Source: CAYJLW01 sp964370965 (GTDB lineage: Bacteria > Actinomycetota > Acidimicrobiia > UBA2766). Taken from it: DNA of 64,000 bases. A program made the position numbers and the translations under genes. The notes beneath the pieces are model-generated. The model saw only the letters and a program-made list of their open reading frames with translations, was not told the origin of the DNA and made no database searches. This document shows positions 1-7,667 of this stretch, in pieces (the stretch's first letter is position 1; each line of letters opens with the position of its first letter). The stretch is taken from NCBI GenBank assembly GCA_964370965.1, contig CAYJLW010000006.1, forward strand, positions 41,989-105,988, written 5' to 3'.

Positions 1-1402
1 CACGGTGGTGGTCGTGGTGGCGAGCCCGGACGGCTCCCCACTGGCGGCCGCCGGGGCCTACCCCACGGCGGGGTGCGTACCCTTCGACGTCACATTCGAC
101 TCGGGCCAGAGCACCGACCCCGGAGGACTCATCGTGTCCCAGACGTGGGACTTCGGCGACGGCTCACCCCAGGCGGGCGGCGCGTCCGTCACCCACCGCT
201 ACGACTACCCGGGGACGTGGGTGGCCACCCTCACCGTTGCCGACAACGACAACCTCACGTCCACGGCGACGAAGACGATCGACGCCCGGGAATGCGACGA
301 ACCACCGACGGTGAGCTTCGAGGAGGCGAGCCACGGCACGATCTGGCCGGGCAACACCGGCGGCGGCGGCACCTCCGAGCTCAAGGTGGCCGGCGCAGAC
401 GACCACGCCGTCACGAGCTTCGAATGGGACCTCAACGGAGACCAGGTGGTCGACGCCGTCACCCCGCCGTTGAACACCACCGACCCCGACCCGGTCGTCA
501 TCTCCGGATACACCGTCGACCCTGTGGCCCTGGGCCTCACCCCGCCCCAGCAGGTGGAGGCGAACGTACGGGCCGTGGACGACGCCGGGCAGAAGTCCTC
601 CTGGGGCTTCGGGCCCACGGTCACCGTCCTGGACCCGAACTGCACCGGTGACGCCGACGGCGACGGGTCCCCATGCAGCGAGGACCCGAACGACAACAAC
701 CCGAACGACCACGTGGACCCGTCGAGCGGGGAGAGCTTCCCCCTCCGGGCCCTGTGGGACCACCCGGAGTTCAACGGCCTCTTCGACCAGTCCATCCTCC
801 CCCAGAGCGTCTCGGCCCTCACGGGCTGGGGAGGCCAGTGGGCGTACAACGCCCCCATGGACATCCAGAAGAAGCACCTCTTCCCGAACACCCCCTGGGA
901 GAAGGACTACTACACCGGCCCCTGGGTGTTCGGGGCGTTCGAGTCCGGCGTCGTGGGGGCCCTCTTCCAGCTCATCTTCAAGGGCGAGCTCGACGGCCCC
1001 ATCTTCTTGCACCTCTTCTCCGAGGAGGGTGCCGTGAGCTGCACGGAGAAGGGCAAGATCATCGACTGGAAGTGGTGGAGCATCTGCGACGAGGCCCACC
1101 TCAAGGGCATCGGCCTCGTCCTCGGCCCCCTCGTGACACCGGTGAACGGCTGGAAGTGGGGCTTGTCGTTCCAGGACTTCGAGGTGAGCTTCGACGACGA
1201 CGAGGCGACTCTCGAGCAGCGCGACGAGGTCCACATGCAGACCTCCCACCACCCGGGATGGAGCCAGGGCTGGCCCGGGACCGTGCAGACCCTCGACTGG
1301 GAGGGCAAGACCGGGTACTCCTCCAAGAGCGAGGTCTACGTGAGACCGATCGTCCGCTTCCCGAACGAGGAAGATCCGCCCGTCGAGTACTGGAAGCCGT
1401 GA
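1..1402 (+). CDS. PKD-domain surface protein, 3' part only
   Basis: The reading frame is open to the left edge, so the true start lies outside the window. The visible 465 residues begin with a PKD (Ig-like beta sandwich) domain containing the WDFGDG signature and a closing HRYDYPGTW strand, then a second PKD-like unit (FEWDLNGDQVVDA). A short Asp-rich linker (GDADGDGSPCSEDPNDN) follows that resembles calcium-binding thrombospondin type-3 repeats. The last roughly 215 residues match no family I recognise; they are Trp- and acid-rich and end without a membrane anchor or sorting motif. The same order (PKD units, DADGD linker, unknown tail) ends the giant protein at 38865-45557, so the two are probably related extracellular proteins. 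The next gene starts 16 bases downstream, suggesting co-transcription. Domain call is firm; function is unknown. Confidence 0.8.
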   Translation, partial: TVVVVVASPDGSPLAAAGAYPTAGCVPFDVTFDSGQSTDPGGLIVSQTWDFGDGSPQAGGASVTHRYDYPGTWVATLTVADNDNLTSTATKTIDARECDEPPTVSFEEASHGTIWPGNTGGGGTSELKVAGADDHAVTSFEWDLNGDQVVDAVTPPLNTTDPDPVVISGYTVDPVALGLTPPQQVEANVRAVDDAGQKSSWGFGPTVTVLDPNCTGDADGDGSPCSEDPNDNNPNDHVDPSSGESFPLRALWDHPEFNGLFDQSILPQSVSALTGWGGQWAYNAPMDIQKKHLFPNTPWEKDYYTGPWVFGAFESGVVGALFQLIFKGELDGPIFLHLFSEEGAVSCTEKGKIIDWKWWSICDEAHLKGIGLVLGPLVTPVNGWKWGLSFQDFEVSFDDDEATLEQRDEVHMQTSHHPGWSQGWPGTVQTLDWEGKTGYSSKSEVYVRPIVRFPNEEDPPVEYWKP

Positions 1403-1418
1403 GGAAAGGAGGCGAACG

Positions 1419-4400
1419 ATGAGAAAGCAGACACGAGCCATGACCACCACCCCCCGCCTCCGCCGAGTCGCCGCCACCGCGGCCCTCGCCCTCCTCGCCG
1501 GCCTGCCCACGACGCTCGGGGCGCCGCCCGCGCAGGCCTCCCCCACCGTCGACGTCGAGCGGGTCAGCGTCGGCACGGGCGGAGTCCAGGCCAACGACCA
1601 CAACCAGAACGGCAGCCTCAGCGCCGACGGCCGCTACGTGGGCAACCAGGGGTACGCCACGAACTGGGATCCCCGCTGGAACGGCGCCTTCGTCCACGAC
1701 CGCCTCACGGGGCGCTCCTCCCTTGAGAGCTACTCGTGGGACACCGTGCGCAGCGGCTGGGGTGGCGCCGGAACCCCCATGGTCACCGCCGACGGCCGCT
1801 ACGTGGCCTTCTCCGGCCCGGTGCGCCGCGTCGACCAGGTGTGCGGCAAGCCCGTGCCCAACAGCGGCGAGTCCACCCCCGGTAACGAGACCGCCGACGT
1901 GTTCTGGCGCGACATGATCAAGGGCGGCCCCGCGAAGTGCGCCAGCCAGAGCTCCAACGGCACGCCCGGGAACTCCCTGAGCGCCTACCCGGCGATCACC
2001 CCCGACGGCCGCTACATCGCCTACGAGTCCCGCGCCACCAACCTCGTCACCGGCGACACGAACAACGCCATGGACATATTCGTGCACGACACGCTGACCC
2101 GCGAGACCACACGGGAGAGCATCGCCACCGGCGGGGGCCAGGGCAGCGGGTTCAGCTTCACGCCCGTCATCAGCGACGACGGTCGCTACGTGGCCTTCTA
2201 CTCCCTGGCCGGCAACCTCGTCCCCGGCGACACGAACGCCAAACAGGACGTCTTCGTGCGCGACCGCCTGCTCGGAACGCTCGAGCGGGTGAGCGTCTCC
2301 TCCACGGGCGCCCAAGGCGACGACGCCAGCGGCAAGGTGTACCAGAGCTACCACAACACCGAACCCATCCTGAGCGGCGACGGGCGCTACGTCACGTTCG
2401 AGTCCGCGTCCACGAACCTCGTGGCCGGCGACACCAACGGCCTGCGGGACATCTTCGTGCGCGACCTCCAGACGGGTAACACCGTACGGGTGACGAAGGG
2501 CACCGGCGGCGCCCAGACCGACGGCGACAGCGTGGAACCTTCGATGAGCGGCGACGGCCGACGCATCTTCTTCGAGTCCTGGGCGACGAACCTCGTGCCC
2601 AGCGACACGAACGGGCTCCGGGACGTCTACATGTACGACGTCCCCACGGCCACCACGACCCGCATCAGCCTCACCCAGAGCGGCGGCGAGCCCAACGCCG
2701 AGTCCCTCGACGTCTACCCGAGCGCCGACGGCTACCACGCCGTGTTCACATCCATGGCGTCCAACATCGTCACGGGGGACACGAACGGCCGCATGGACCT
2801 CTTCGTGCGCGACCTCCCGAAGCCGATCAAGATCGACTTCAAGATCTCCCCGCCGTCGGGTGTCGCCCCGCTGCCCGTGGAGTTCGACGCCAGCGGCACG
2901 ACGGGCAACGGCGCCATCGTGAGCTACCAGTGGGACTTCGGCGACGGCACCAACGGCGCCGGCCCCGTGGTGAACCACGTCTACGCCGCGAAGGGCACGT
3001 ACATGCCCTCCCTCACCGTCGTGGACACCGCCGGGAACACCGAGACGTACCACGCCCAGCAGACCCCGCTGCCGAAGCGATTCGCCGGCCACAACGCACT
3101 CCGCATGGTCACCGTCACGGATCCGACGGTCGTGTGCAGCGACGTCGTGGAGCGGACCAGCGTCGATTCCGCCGCCGTCGAGGGCAACGACGCCAGCGAC
3201 ACCCTCACGGGCCAGTCCGCCGCCAACCAGGCCAGCGCCGACGGCAACTTCGTCGTCTACACGTCCGCTGCGGACAACCTCGACGGCAGCGACACCAACC
3301 AGGCGAGCGACGTGTTCCTCCGCAACCGGGCCACGGGCACCACCACAAGGGTGAGCCGCGGCATGCAGGACGCAAACGGCAACCCCACCGAGTCCAACGC
3401 CCGCAGCTCGCTGCCGGCGATCTCCGCGGACGGCACCAGCGTGGCGTTCCTCTCCGACGCCACCAACCTCGTCGCCGGCGACACGAACGGTGCCACGGAC
3501 GTCTTCGTCTGGAACGCCGCCACCGGGACCGTCGACCGCGTGAACCTCGGCTCCCAGGGCCAGGAGGCGGACGCCTCCAGCGTCGACGCCCCCGCCCTGA
3601 GCGACGACGGCTCCCTGGTGGCCTTCTCGTCCTACGCCACGAACCTCGTGCCCGGAGACAGCAACGGGAACACCGCCGACGTTTTCGTGCGTGACCTCGC
3701 CCACGGCACGACCGAGGTCGTGAGCCTGAACCAGGCCGGCACCCAGGAGCCCTACCCGAGCCGTGCCCCGGACGTCAACGGCGACGGCACACTCGTCGCC
3801 TTCGTCACACTCTCGCACCTCACGGTCCAGGACAACAACGAGGCCGTCGACGTCTTCGTCCACGACCGCACGCTGCACAAAGTGGCGCTGGCGAGCGTCA
3901 ACGAGTACGGCCTGCCGGGGCGGACCTCGGTGCTGGGCGGCCCCTCGATCAGCGACGCCGGCCACGTCGCCTTCGTCACCGCGGGCGACCTCGTCAAGAT
4001 CGACGTCAACCGCATCGCCGACGTGTACGCCACACGGCGACACCCGAGCGGGGACACCTACGGAAACGCCGAGCTCGTGAGCATCAACCGGGGTGGCAAC
4101 GCTGCCGACGGCGCCAGCCTGACGAGCCCCGCCTTCAGTGCGGACGGCAAGCAGGTCGCCTTCGTCTCCGAGGCCGACGACCTCGTGAAGAACGACGCCA
4201 ACGGAGTCGCCGACGTGTTCGTCAGGGACCGGGCGGCGAAGGCGACCGCTCTCCGGAGCGTGAACGCGAACGGGAACCAGGCCAACGCGCCGAGCGCCGG
4301 CCCGTCGACCACCGGCGACGGCCGCACGGTCGTGTACCAGTCCGGGGCCACCAACCTTGTCGCCCACGACGCGAACAACGCCACCGACGTCTTCGTGCAC

Positions 4401-4811
4401 GGCGGGCAGGACTGCTACCCGGGCTACCGGGTGTACGGCTCGGGGACGTTCCTGGGCGGCCAGGGCCAGCAGATCTCGGTCTCCTTCGACATCGCCCAGA
4501 TCTGGAACATCCCGCAGGTCTACGCCGGCGTGATCACGCTGCGCGACCCGAACTACCGGGGGGGTGCCACCTTGAACACGCCGGTGCTCCTGGCCGGCGT
4601 GACACCGGTGGGGACCCAGACCGTGTCCGGCCACACCTGGTGGTGGACGCCGCAGGCGAGCCCGGTAACCCAGCAGGCCACCTACAACCTGGACTGGCAG
4701 ATCTACGACGGCGGCCCCGGGACCGACACCGTCTCGATGACCCTCAGCGACGGCCTCGTCTACTCCCAGGCCGGCACCCTCACCTCCGGCGACCTCCTCG
4801 TCCGGAACTGA
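1419..4811 (+). CDS. Secreted double PD40 (TolB-like) beta-propeller protein with central PKD domain
   Basis: 1130 residues. An AAAGGAGG ribosome site sits just before the ATG; a second in-frame ATG 21 bases later is less well placed. Residues 1-40 are a long signal peptide (RRVAATAALALLAGLP, ending near AQAS). Seven repeats of the form DGRYVAF...NLV.GDTN...DVFVRD follow (about 40-465), then a PKD domain (about 468-550, WDFGDG), then seven more repeats (about 575-990), then a beta-rich C-terminal domain with SFDIAQIWNIPQVYAGVITL. Seven plus seven repeats fit two complete seven-bladed propellers. PD40 propellers usually bind proteins or polysaccharides; no catalytic residues are evident. A close relative with one propeller lies at 9019-10752. 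The last 30 residues (SMTLSDGLVYSQAGTLTSGD) look like the beginning of another C-terminal unit, so the tail may be truncated. Role inferred: cell-surface adhesion or matrix. Confidence 0.85.
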   Translation: MRKQTRAMTTTPRLRRVAATAALALLAGLPTTLGAPPAQASPTVDVERVSVGTGGVQANDHNQNGSLSADGRYVGNQGYATNWDPRWNGAFVHDRLTGRSSLESYSWDTVRSGWGGAGTPMVTADGRYVAFSGPVRRVDQVCGKPVPNSGESTPGNETADVFWRDMIKGGPAKCASQSSNGTPGNSLSAYPAITPDGRYIAYESRATNLVTGDTNNAMDIFVHDTLTRETTRESIATGGGQGSGFSFTPVISDDGRYVAFYSLAGNLVPGDTNAKQDVFVRDRLLGTLERVSVSSTGAQGDDASGKVYQSYHNTEPILSGDGRYVTFESASTNLVAGDTNGLRDIFVRDLQTGNTVRVTKGTGGAQTDGDSVEPSMSGDGRRIFFESWATNLVPSDTNGLRDVYMYDVPTATTTRISLTQSGGEPNAESLDVYPSADGYHAVFTSMASNIVTGDTNGRMDLFVRDLPKPIKIDFKISPPSGVAPLPVEFDASGTTGNGAIVSYQWDFGDGTNGAGPVVNHVYAAKGTYMPSLTVVDTAGNTETYHAQQTPLPKRFAGHNALRMVTVTDPTVVCSDVVERTSVDSAAVEGNDASDTLTGQSAANQASADGNFVVYTSAADNLDGSDTNQASDVFLRNRATGTTTRVSRGMQDANGNPTESNARSSLPAISADGTSVAFLSDATNLVAGDTNGATDVFVWNAATGTVDRVNLGSQGQEADASSVDAPALSDDGSLVAFSSYATNLVPGDSNGNTADVFVRDLAHGTTEVVSLNQAGTQEPYPSRAPDVNGDGTLVAFVTLSHLTVQDNNEAVDVFVHDRTLHKVALASVNEYGLPGRTSVLGGPSISDAGHVAFVTAGDLVKIDVNRIADVYATRRHPSGDTYGNAELVSINRGGNAADGASLTSPAFSADGKQVAFVSEADDLVKNDANGVADVFVRDRAAKATALRSVNANGNQANAPSAGPSTTGDGRTVVYQSGATNLVAHDANNATDVFVHGGQDCYPGYRVYGSGTFLGGQGQQISVSFDIAQIWNIPQVYAGVITLRDPNYRGGATLNTPVLLAGVTPVGTQTVSGHTWWWTPQASPVTQQATYNLDWQIYDGGPGTDTVSMTLSDGLVYSQAGTLTSGDLLVRN

Positions 4812-4815
4812 CCCG

Positions 4816-4849
4816 GTCCCGGCCGGCCCCGGCCGGCCCCGGCCGGGAC
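4816..4849. terminator. GC-rich hairpin after the propeller gene
   Basis: A perfect 11-bp inverted repeat (GTCCCGGCCGG and CCGGCCGGGAC) with a 12-base spacer lies 4 bases past the stop codon. There is no T-tract, as is common for hairpin terminators in high-GC actinobacteria. Confidence 0.55.
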
Positions 4850-4880
4850 GAGCCCCGGTGAACCGGCCCCACCGAACGGT

Positions 4881-4926
4881 GATCGCGTGCAAGATGTAAC
4901 GTCTGCGTTCCATCCTGCACGCGATC
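4881..4926. repeat. Imperfect palindrome, copy 1
   Basis: A 46-base near-perfect hairpin: an 11-bp outer stem GATCGCGTGCA/TGCACGCGATC, then inner stems GATG/CATC and AACG/CGTT separated by single mismatches, closed by TCTG. A second copy lies at 6292-6337 in the same orientation. Between the copies the pair at 4895/4912 (T-A) is C-G in copy 2 (6306/6323), and the unpaired A-C at 4892/4915 is a G-C pair (6303/6326). These paired changes suggest the folded form matters, as RNA or as cruciform DNA. Class unknown. Confidence 0.6.
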
Positions 4927-5215
4927 AGCCCCGGCCCGTTCTGGTCAGCGAGAACCTGCCGGAGCGCGACCCGTACCGTGCCTGGACGAACTTCGAGTTC
5001 GTCGCGCCCGACGGGAACCTCTACGAGGTCGACGCCCTCGTCGTCACCCCGAAGGGGTTCTTCCTCGTCGAGATCAAGAGCTGGCCCGGCGAGCTCACCG
5101 GCGACGCCGGAACGTGGAAGAACGTCCGTGACAGCCGCACCTACTACGACAACAACCCCCTCATCCTGGCGAACAGGAAGGCGAAGAAGCTCAAGTCCCT
5201 GCTCGAACGCGGAGC
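4887..5215 (+). pseudogene. NERD-domain protein, 5' remnant (PglW-like N-terminus)
   Basis: About 75 residues of a nuclease-related domain (NERD) are intact: ENLPERDPYRAWTNFEF, EVDALVVTPKGFFLVEIKSW and NPLILANRKAKKLKSLL. The wording resembles the N-terminus of the NERD plus Ser/Thr-kinase proteins of BREX type 2 (PglW) and related defence systems. The frame then runs into the 3' end of the oppositely oriented antitoxin gene, so everything after the NERD start (kinase and the rest, normally over 1,000 residues) is missing. The apparent start codon lies inside the palindrome repeat, and no ribosome site precedes it. It is read here as a decayed fragment of a former defence island. The NERD match is confident; the PglW assignment is inference. 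Confidence 0.6.
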
Positions 5216-5217
5216 GC

Positions 5218-5496
5218 TCAGCTCACCTTCAGGTACCGGCGGAGCGCCTCGCGCACGACCTCGGACGCGGTCGTCTCGTCCGCGGTGGCGCGCTCGTCGA
5301 GGGCGCTCCGGAGGTCGGGGTCGAGGCGGACGGGAAACGACTCCGCCGGGGCGGAACCCATCGGCGGCCGTCCGGGTCGCCGGCGGAGCTTCGTGACGTC
5401 GAGGCCTTCCTCAGCTTCGTCGGCCATCCGCTCGAGAACGTCGTCGGTCAGCTCGACACCGGCCTTGGAACGGCCGTGGGACTCCCGCTCAGACAT
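5218..5496 (-). CDS. Ribbon-helix-helix antitoxin
   Basis: 92 residues. The ATG at 5496 is preferred over one at 5511 because GAAGGAGA lies 5 bases before it and the upstream ATG overlaps that ribosome site. The C-terminal half (FPVRLDPDLRSALDERATA followed by TTASEVVREALRRYL) is a CopG/Arc-type ribbon-helix-helix fold: one beta strand for DNA binding, then two helices for dimerisation. The N-terminal part is acidic with a basic RRRPGRPP segment. The ATG overlaps the stop of the upstream toxin-like gene by 8 bases (ATGTCTGA), so the pair is translationally coupled. Likely a self-repressing operon. Its 3' end abuts the truncated NERD gene. Confidence 0.75.
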   Translation of the reverse strand: MSERESHGRSKAGVELTDDVLERMADEAEEGLDVTKLRRRPGRPPMGSAPAESFPVRLDPDLRSALDERATADETTASEVVREALRRYLKVS

Positions 5497-5740
5497 CGCT
5501 GTCTCCTTCACCGCGGATGAGCGGCTCGTACTTGGTGCGCATGTGCATGGCGTGGATCACGATCTCCGAGCCGTCATCCCGGACCACGGAGACGATCTCC
5601 AGGAGATTCGCCGCCCGGTCAGGCCCGAGGTAGAGCACCTTGCCATCGTCCTGCTCGCCGGCTACGAGGGCGTGCTCGACGGCGTGTCGGATGTCCTCGT
5701 CTGCGATCTCGTGCCTACGTGCGGAACGGTAGATCTCCAC
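5489..5740 (-). CDS. Small toxin-like protein partnered with RHH antitoxin
   Basis: 83 residues, acidic, beginning MEIYRSARRHEIADEDIRHAV and containing LYLGPDRAANLLEIVSVVRDDG and a closing HAMHMRTKYEPLI. This alternation of helix and beta strands, with toxin before antitoxin, resembles the BrnT and DUF4258-type RNase-toxin families, which are also followed by a ribbon-helix-helix or HTH partner. I do not recognise the exact family, and catalytic residues are not certain. Codon use is normal, and the start lies just inside a zone of decayed genes, so the pair may be the stable survivor of a mobile island. Confidence 0.6.
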   Translation of the reverse strand: MEIYRSARRHEIADEDIRHAVEHALVAGEQDDGKVLYLGPDRAANLLEIVSVVRDDGSEIVIHAMHMRTKYEPLIRGEGDSDV

Positions 5741-5779
5741 GTACCCAATATCGTATCGCGAAACGCTGCCGGAATCTCC

Positions 5780-6200
5780 GAGCGTTCGGGCGCGTCATCG
5801 ACGGCTGCGGATCTGTCAGTCTCTCTCGTCTCCGGGCGTCCTGAGCCGATAGGACACCCAAGGGCGTGGGGAAGACCGAGACGGCACGCCGTCTGGCACG
5901 GTCCGTCCAAGTGCTCGACGACCCTGCCGTCCGGGCGATCGCGCAGGCCGACCACTCGGTCGTGCTCCAGGATGCCCGGCCACCGCCGGTGACGCCGACA
6001 AGCCTGCCCGCTCGACCACGCTGGTGTGGCGCGACGTCCTCGAACGTCTCTGGATTCTCCAACGGTGCCTGCCTGGTCGACGACACGAAACGAGTTCTCG
6101 CGCCTCCCAGAGGCACCCAAGCACCAACTCGCGGATCCGGCACTGGCAGCTCGACTGCTGCATCTCGGAAGGGATGCGCTCCCGCGCTGCTGTACAGCCG
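5780..6200 (+). pseudogene. AAA ATPase with DUF4143 domain, multiply frameshifted
   Basis: Three fragments in three frames line up with one protein family. Near 5857-5877 is a Walker A motif (PKGVGKT) followed by TARRLARSVQVLDDPAVRAI, the N-terminus of the DUF4143-type ATPases. Around 6024 in another frame is WRDVLERLWIL, and from about 6062 in a third frame is PAWSTTRNEFSRL, then APKHQLADPALAARLL, the conserved C-terminal DUF4143 block. The central roughly 250 residues are missing, so this is a deletion plus at least two frameshifts. The family often occurs in accessory regions and may be linked to toxin-antitoxin or defence functions. No functional product is expected. Confidence 0.6.
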
Positions 6201-6291
6201 AGCCGCGCATCGCGGACACCCCGACGCTCGGACTGTCCGTTGACACTCGACGTCTCCGGTAGCAGTCCCCGAGGTGGTGCGCCGGGCCGGT

Positions 6292-6337
6292 GTTCGCGTG
6301 CAGAACGTAACGTCTGCGTTCCGTCCTGCACGCGATC
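6292..6337. repeat. Imperfect palindrome, copy 2
   Basis: Second copy of the hairpin at 4881-4926, same orientation, sharing the core TAACGTCTGCGTTC and the right arm TGCACGCGATC. Differences fall largely in the stem and are partly compensatory. The two copies bracket the NERD fragment, the toxin-antitoxin pair and the broken ATPase. Confidence 0.6.
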
Positions 6338-6407
6338 GGCCCCGGGCAGGCGTGGGACGCGCGCCTACCCGCCGTCCGTGGTGCCACCATGCGCCAGCGC
6401 CACGGCG

Positions 6408-7634
6408 TCACGACCCCGGGAAGCTCGCCCCGGACCAGTCCGCCCAGCCGTCGCCCGAGATCGCCACGGGCGAGCCGCCCGCCGGCGTGAAAGTGCCGGA
6501 GAACGTGGCGATGATCTCGTAGGTGATCGTGTCGTTGATCGGCGCCGGGAAGTCCCAGAAGACCGGCAGGTAGTTGACCAGGCTCCAGTGCAGCGAGAGG
6601 TGGTCGCCCGCCGCGTTGGTCGCCGTGATCGTCTCCTCCAAGGGGCGGTCGACGCCGTAGGTGGGGTCGTGCACCGTGGCGTCGTAGTGGACGTCGATCT
6701 CGCCCCGGTAGAACTCGTGGGCGACTCCCGCGGAGAAGACCCGCAGGTTCCCGGGCAGGCACGGGTTCTTCACCTGGCCCGCACCCACGCACACGTACTG
6801 GGGGTTGTGCGGGTGCAGGAGCTGCACGGCGAGGCCGGGCTGCTTGTAGTCCAGCCAGTCCCACTCGATCATGGGGAAGATCGCCTCGGAGTGGAAACCG
6901 TCGTGGTACCCCTTGGCGTCCGTGAGCGTGTAGACCTCCGCCCCGGAGCCGTCGTCGACGGTGAACGTGCCGTCCACCGACGCGTTGGGCATCTGCATGT
7001 AGTAGTCCATCCAGGTCGGGACGAGGCCGAGGAGCTTCGGGAACGGCCACTTCACCCAGGGGTGCCAGCCGTCGCCCGGGTCCTGGTCGGCGTTGCGCGC
7101 GTAGGTGAGGTCCCAGGTGATCGTCTTGGCGTCCTTCGTCACCGAGCCCACGACGTGGTACTCGTCGTGGCTCACGACCTCGATGGTGCCGTACGGGTTC
7201 TGGAGCTCCGGGCCGGGGCCGGGCTCGAACGTCTCGGAGGCCGAGAACACGCCCGGCACGGAGGCGTCCGCGTAGGGGCTGAAGGCGTTGAAGGACCCCC
7301 CGTCGGACGGGTCGCGGATGATCATCCCGAAGGAGTTCGCGATCGCCGGCTGGCCGGCGAGCTTCTCGGGGTTCGAGAGACCGTAGGCCGCCACCCCGGC
7401 GACGTCGTTCGTGGGGTCGGCGTCCCCCTTGTCGTCAAGGAAGTTGAAGTACCAGATCTGGTTGTAGAGGAAGTCGCCTGTGCCGTCACGGGTCGCCCCG
7501 TACGCGAAGGCGTCGTCAGCCTGGGTGCCCACGCCCACGGTGGGGTGCGGCGGCGGCGCCGGCAGGCAGGCGGCAGCCGTGAAGGCGAGCGCCGCGGCGG
7601 CCGCCCCCGATGCGATGCGACGTGGTTTCCTCAC
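6408..7634 (-). CDS. Predicted lipoprotein, CrtC/AttH-like lipocalin fold (copy A)
   Basis: 408 residues, GTG start behind GGGAGG. A basic N-terminus, a hydrophobic stretch and the lipobox TAAAC (Cys23) indicate a lipid-anchored exported protein. The body contains YNQIWYFNFLDDKGD, IIRDPSDGG, MDYYMQMPNASVDGTF and YHDGFHSEAIFPMIEWDWLDY. The order (Trp-Tyr-Phe-Asn strand, a middle DYY...V.GT strand, then G..HD) recalls the CrtC/AttH family (carotenoid 1,2-hydratase-like, hydroxyneurosporene synthase). That match is from memory of the pattern and is moderate. The neighbouring gene at 7668-8891 is a clear tandem paralogue. No other carotenoid genes are present, so a carotenoid role is unlikely; a lipid-like extracellular substrate is a guess. 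Confidence 0.6.
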   Translation of the reverse strand: MRKPRRIASGAAAAALAFTAAACLPAPPPHPTVGVGTQADDAFAYGATRDGTGDFLYNQIWYFNFLDDKGDADPTNDVAGVAAYGLSNPEKLAGQPAIANSFGMIIRDPSDGGSFNAFSPYADASVPGVFSASETFEPGPGPELQNPYGTIEVVSHDEYHVVGSVTKDAKTITWDLTYARNADQDPGDGWHPWVKWPFPKLLGLVPTWMDYYMQMPNASVDGTFTVDDGSGAEVYTLTDAKGYHDGFHSEAIFPMIEWDWLDYKQPGLAVQLLHPHNPQYVCVGAGQVKNPCLPGNLRVFSAGVAHEFYRGEIDVHYDATVHDPTYGVDRPLEETITATNAAGDHLSLHWSLVNYLPVFWDFPAPINDTITYEIIATFSGTFTPAGGSPVAISGDGWADWSGASFPGS

Positions 7635-7667
7635 GCTGCCTCCCTGCGGTTGTCGGCGCCTTGCCGT

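Noticed and set aside
1101..4913. Long open frame antisense to the propeller gene (minus strand, over 1,200 codons)
   Set aside because: Stop codons are rare in all frames of GC-rich repeats. It is Val/Gly/Arg/His-rich, has no domains, and the plus-strand gene has a signal peptide and clear repeats.
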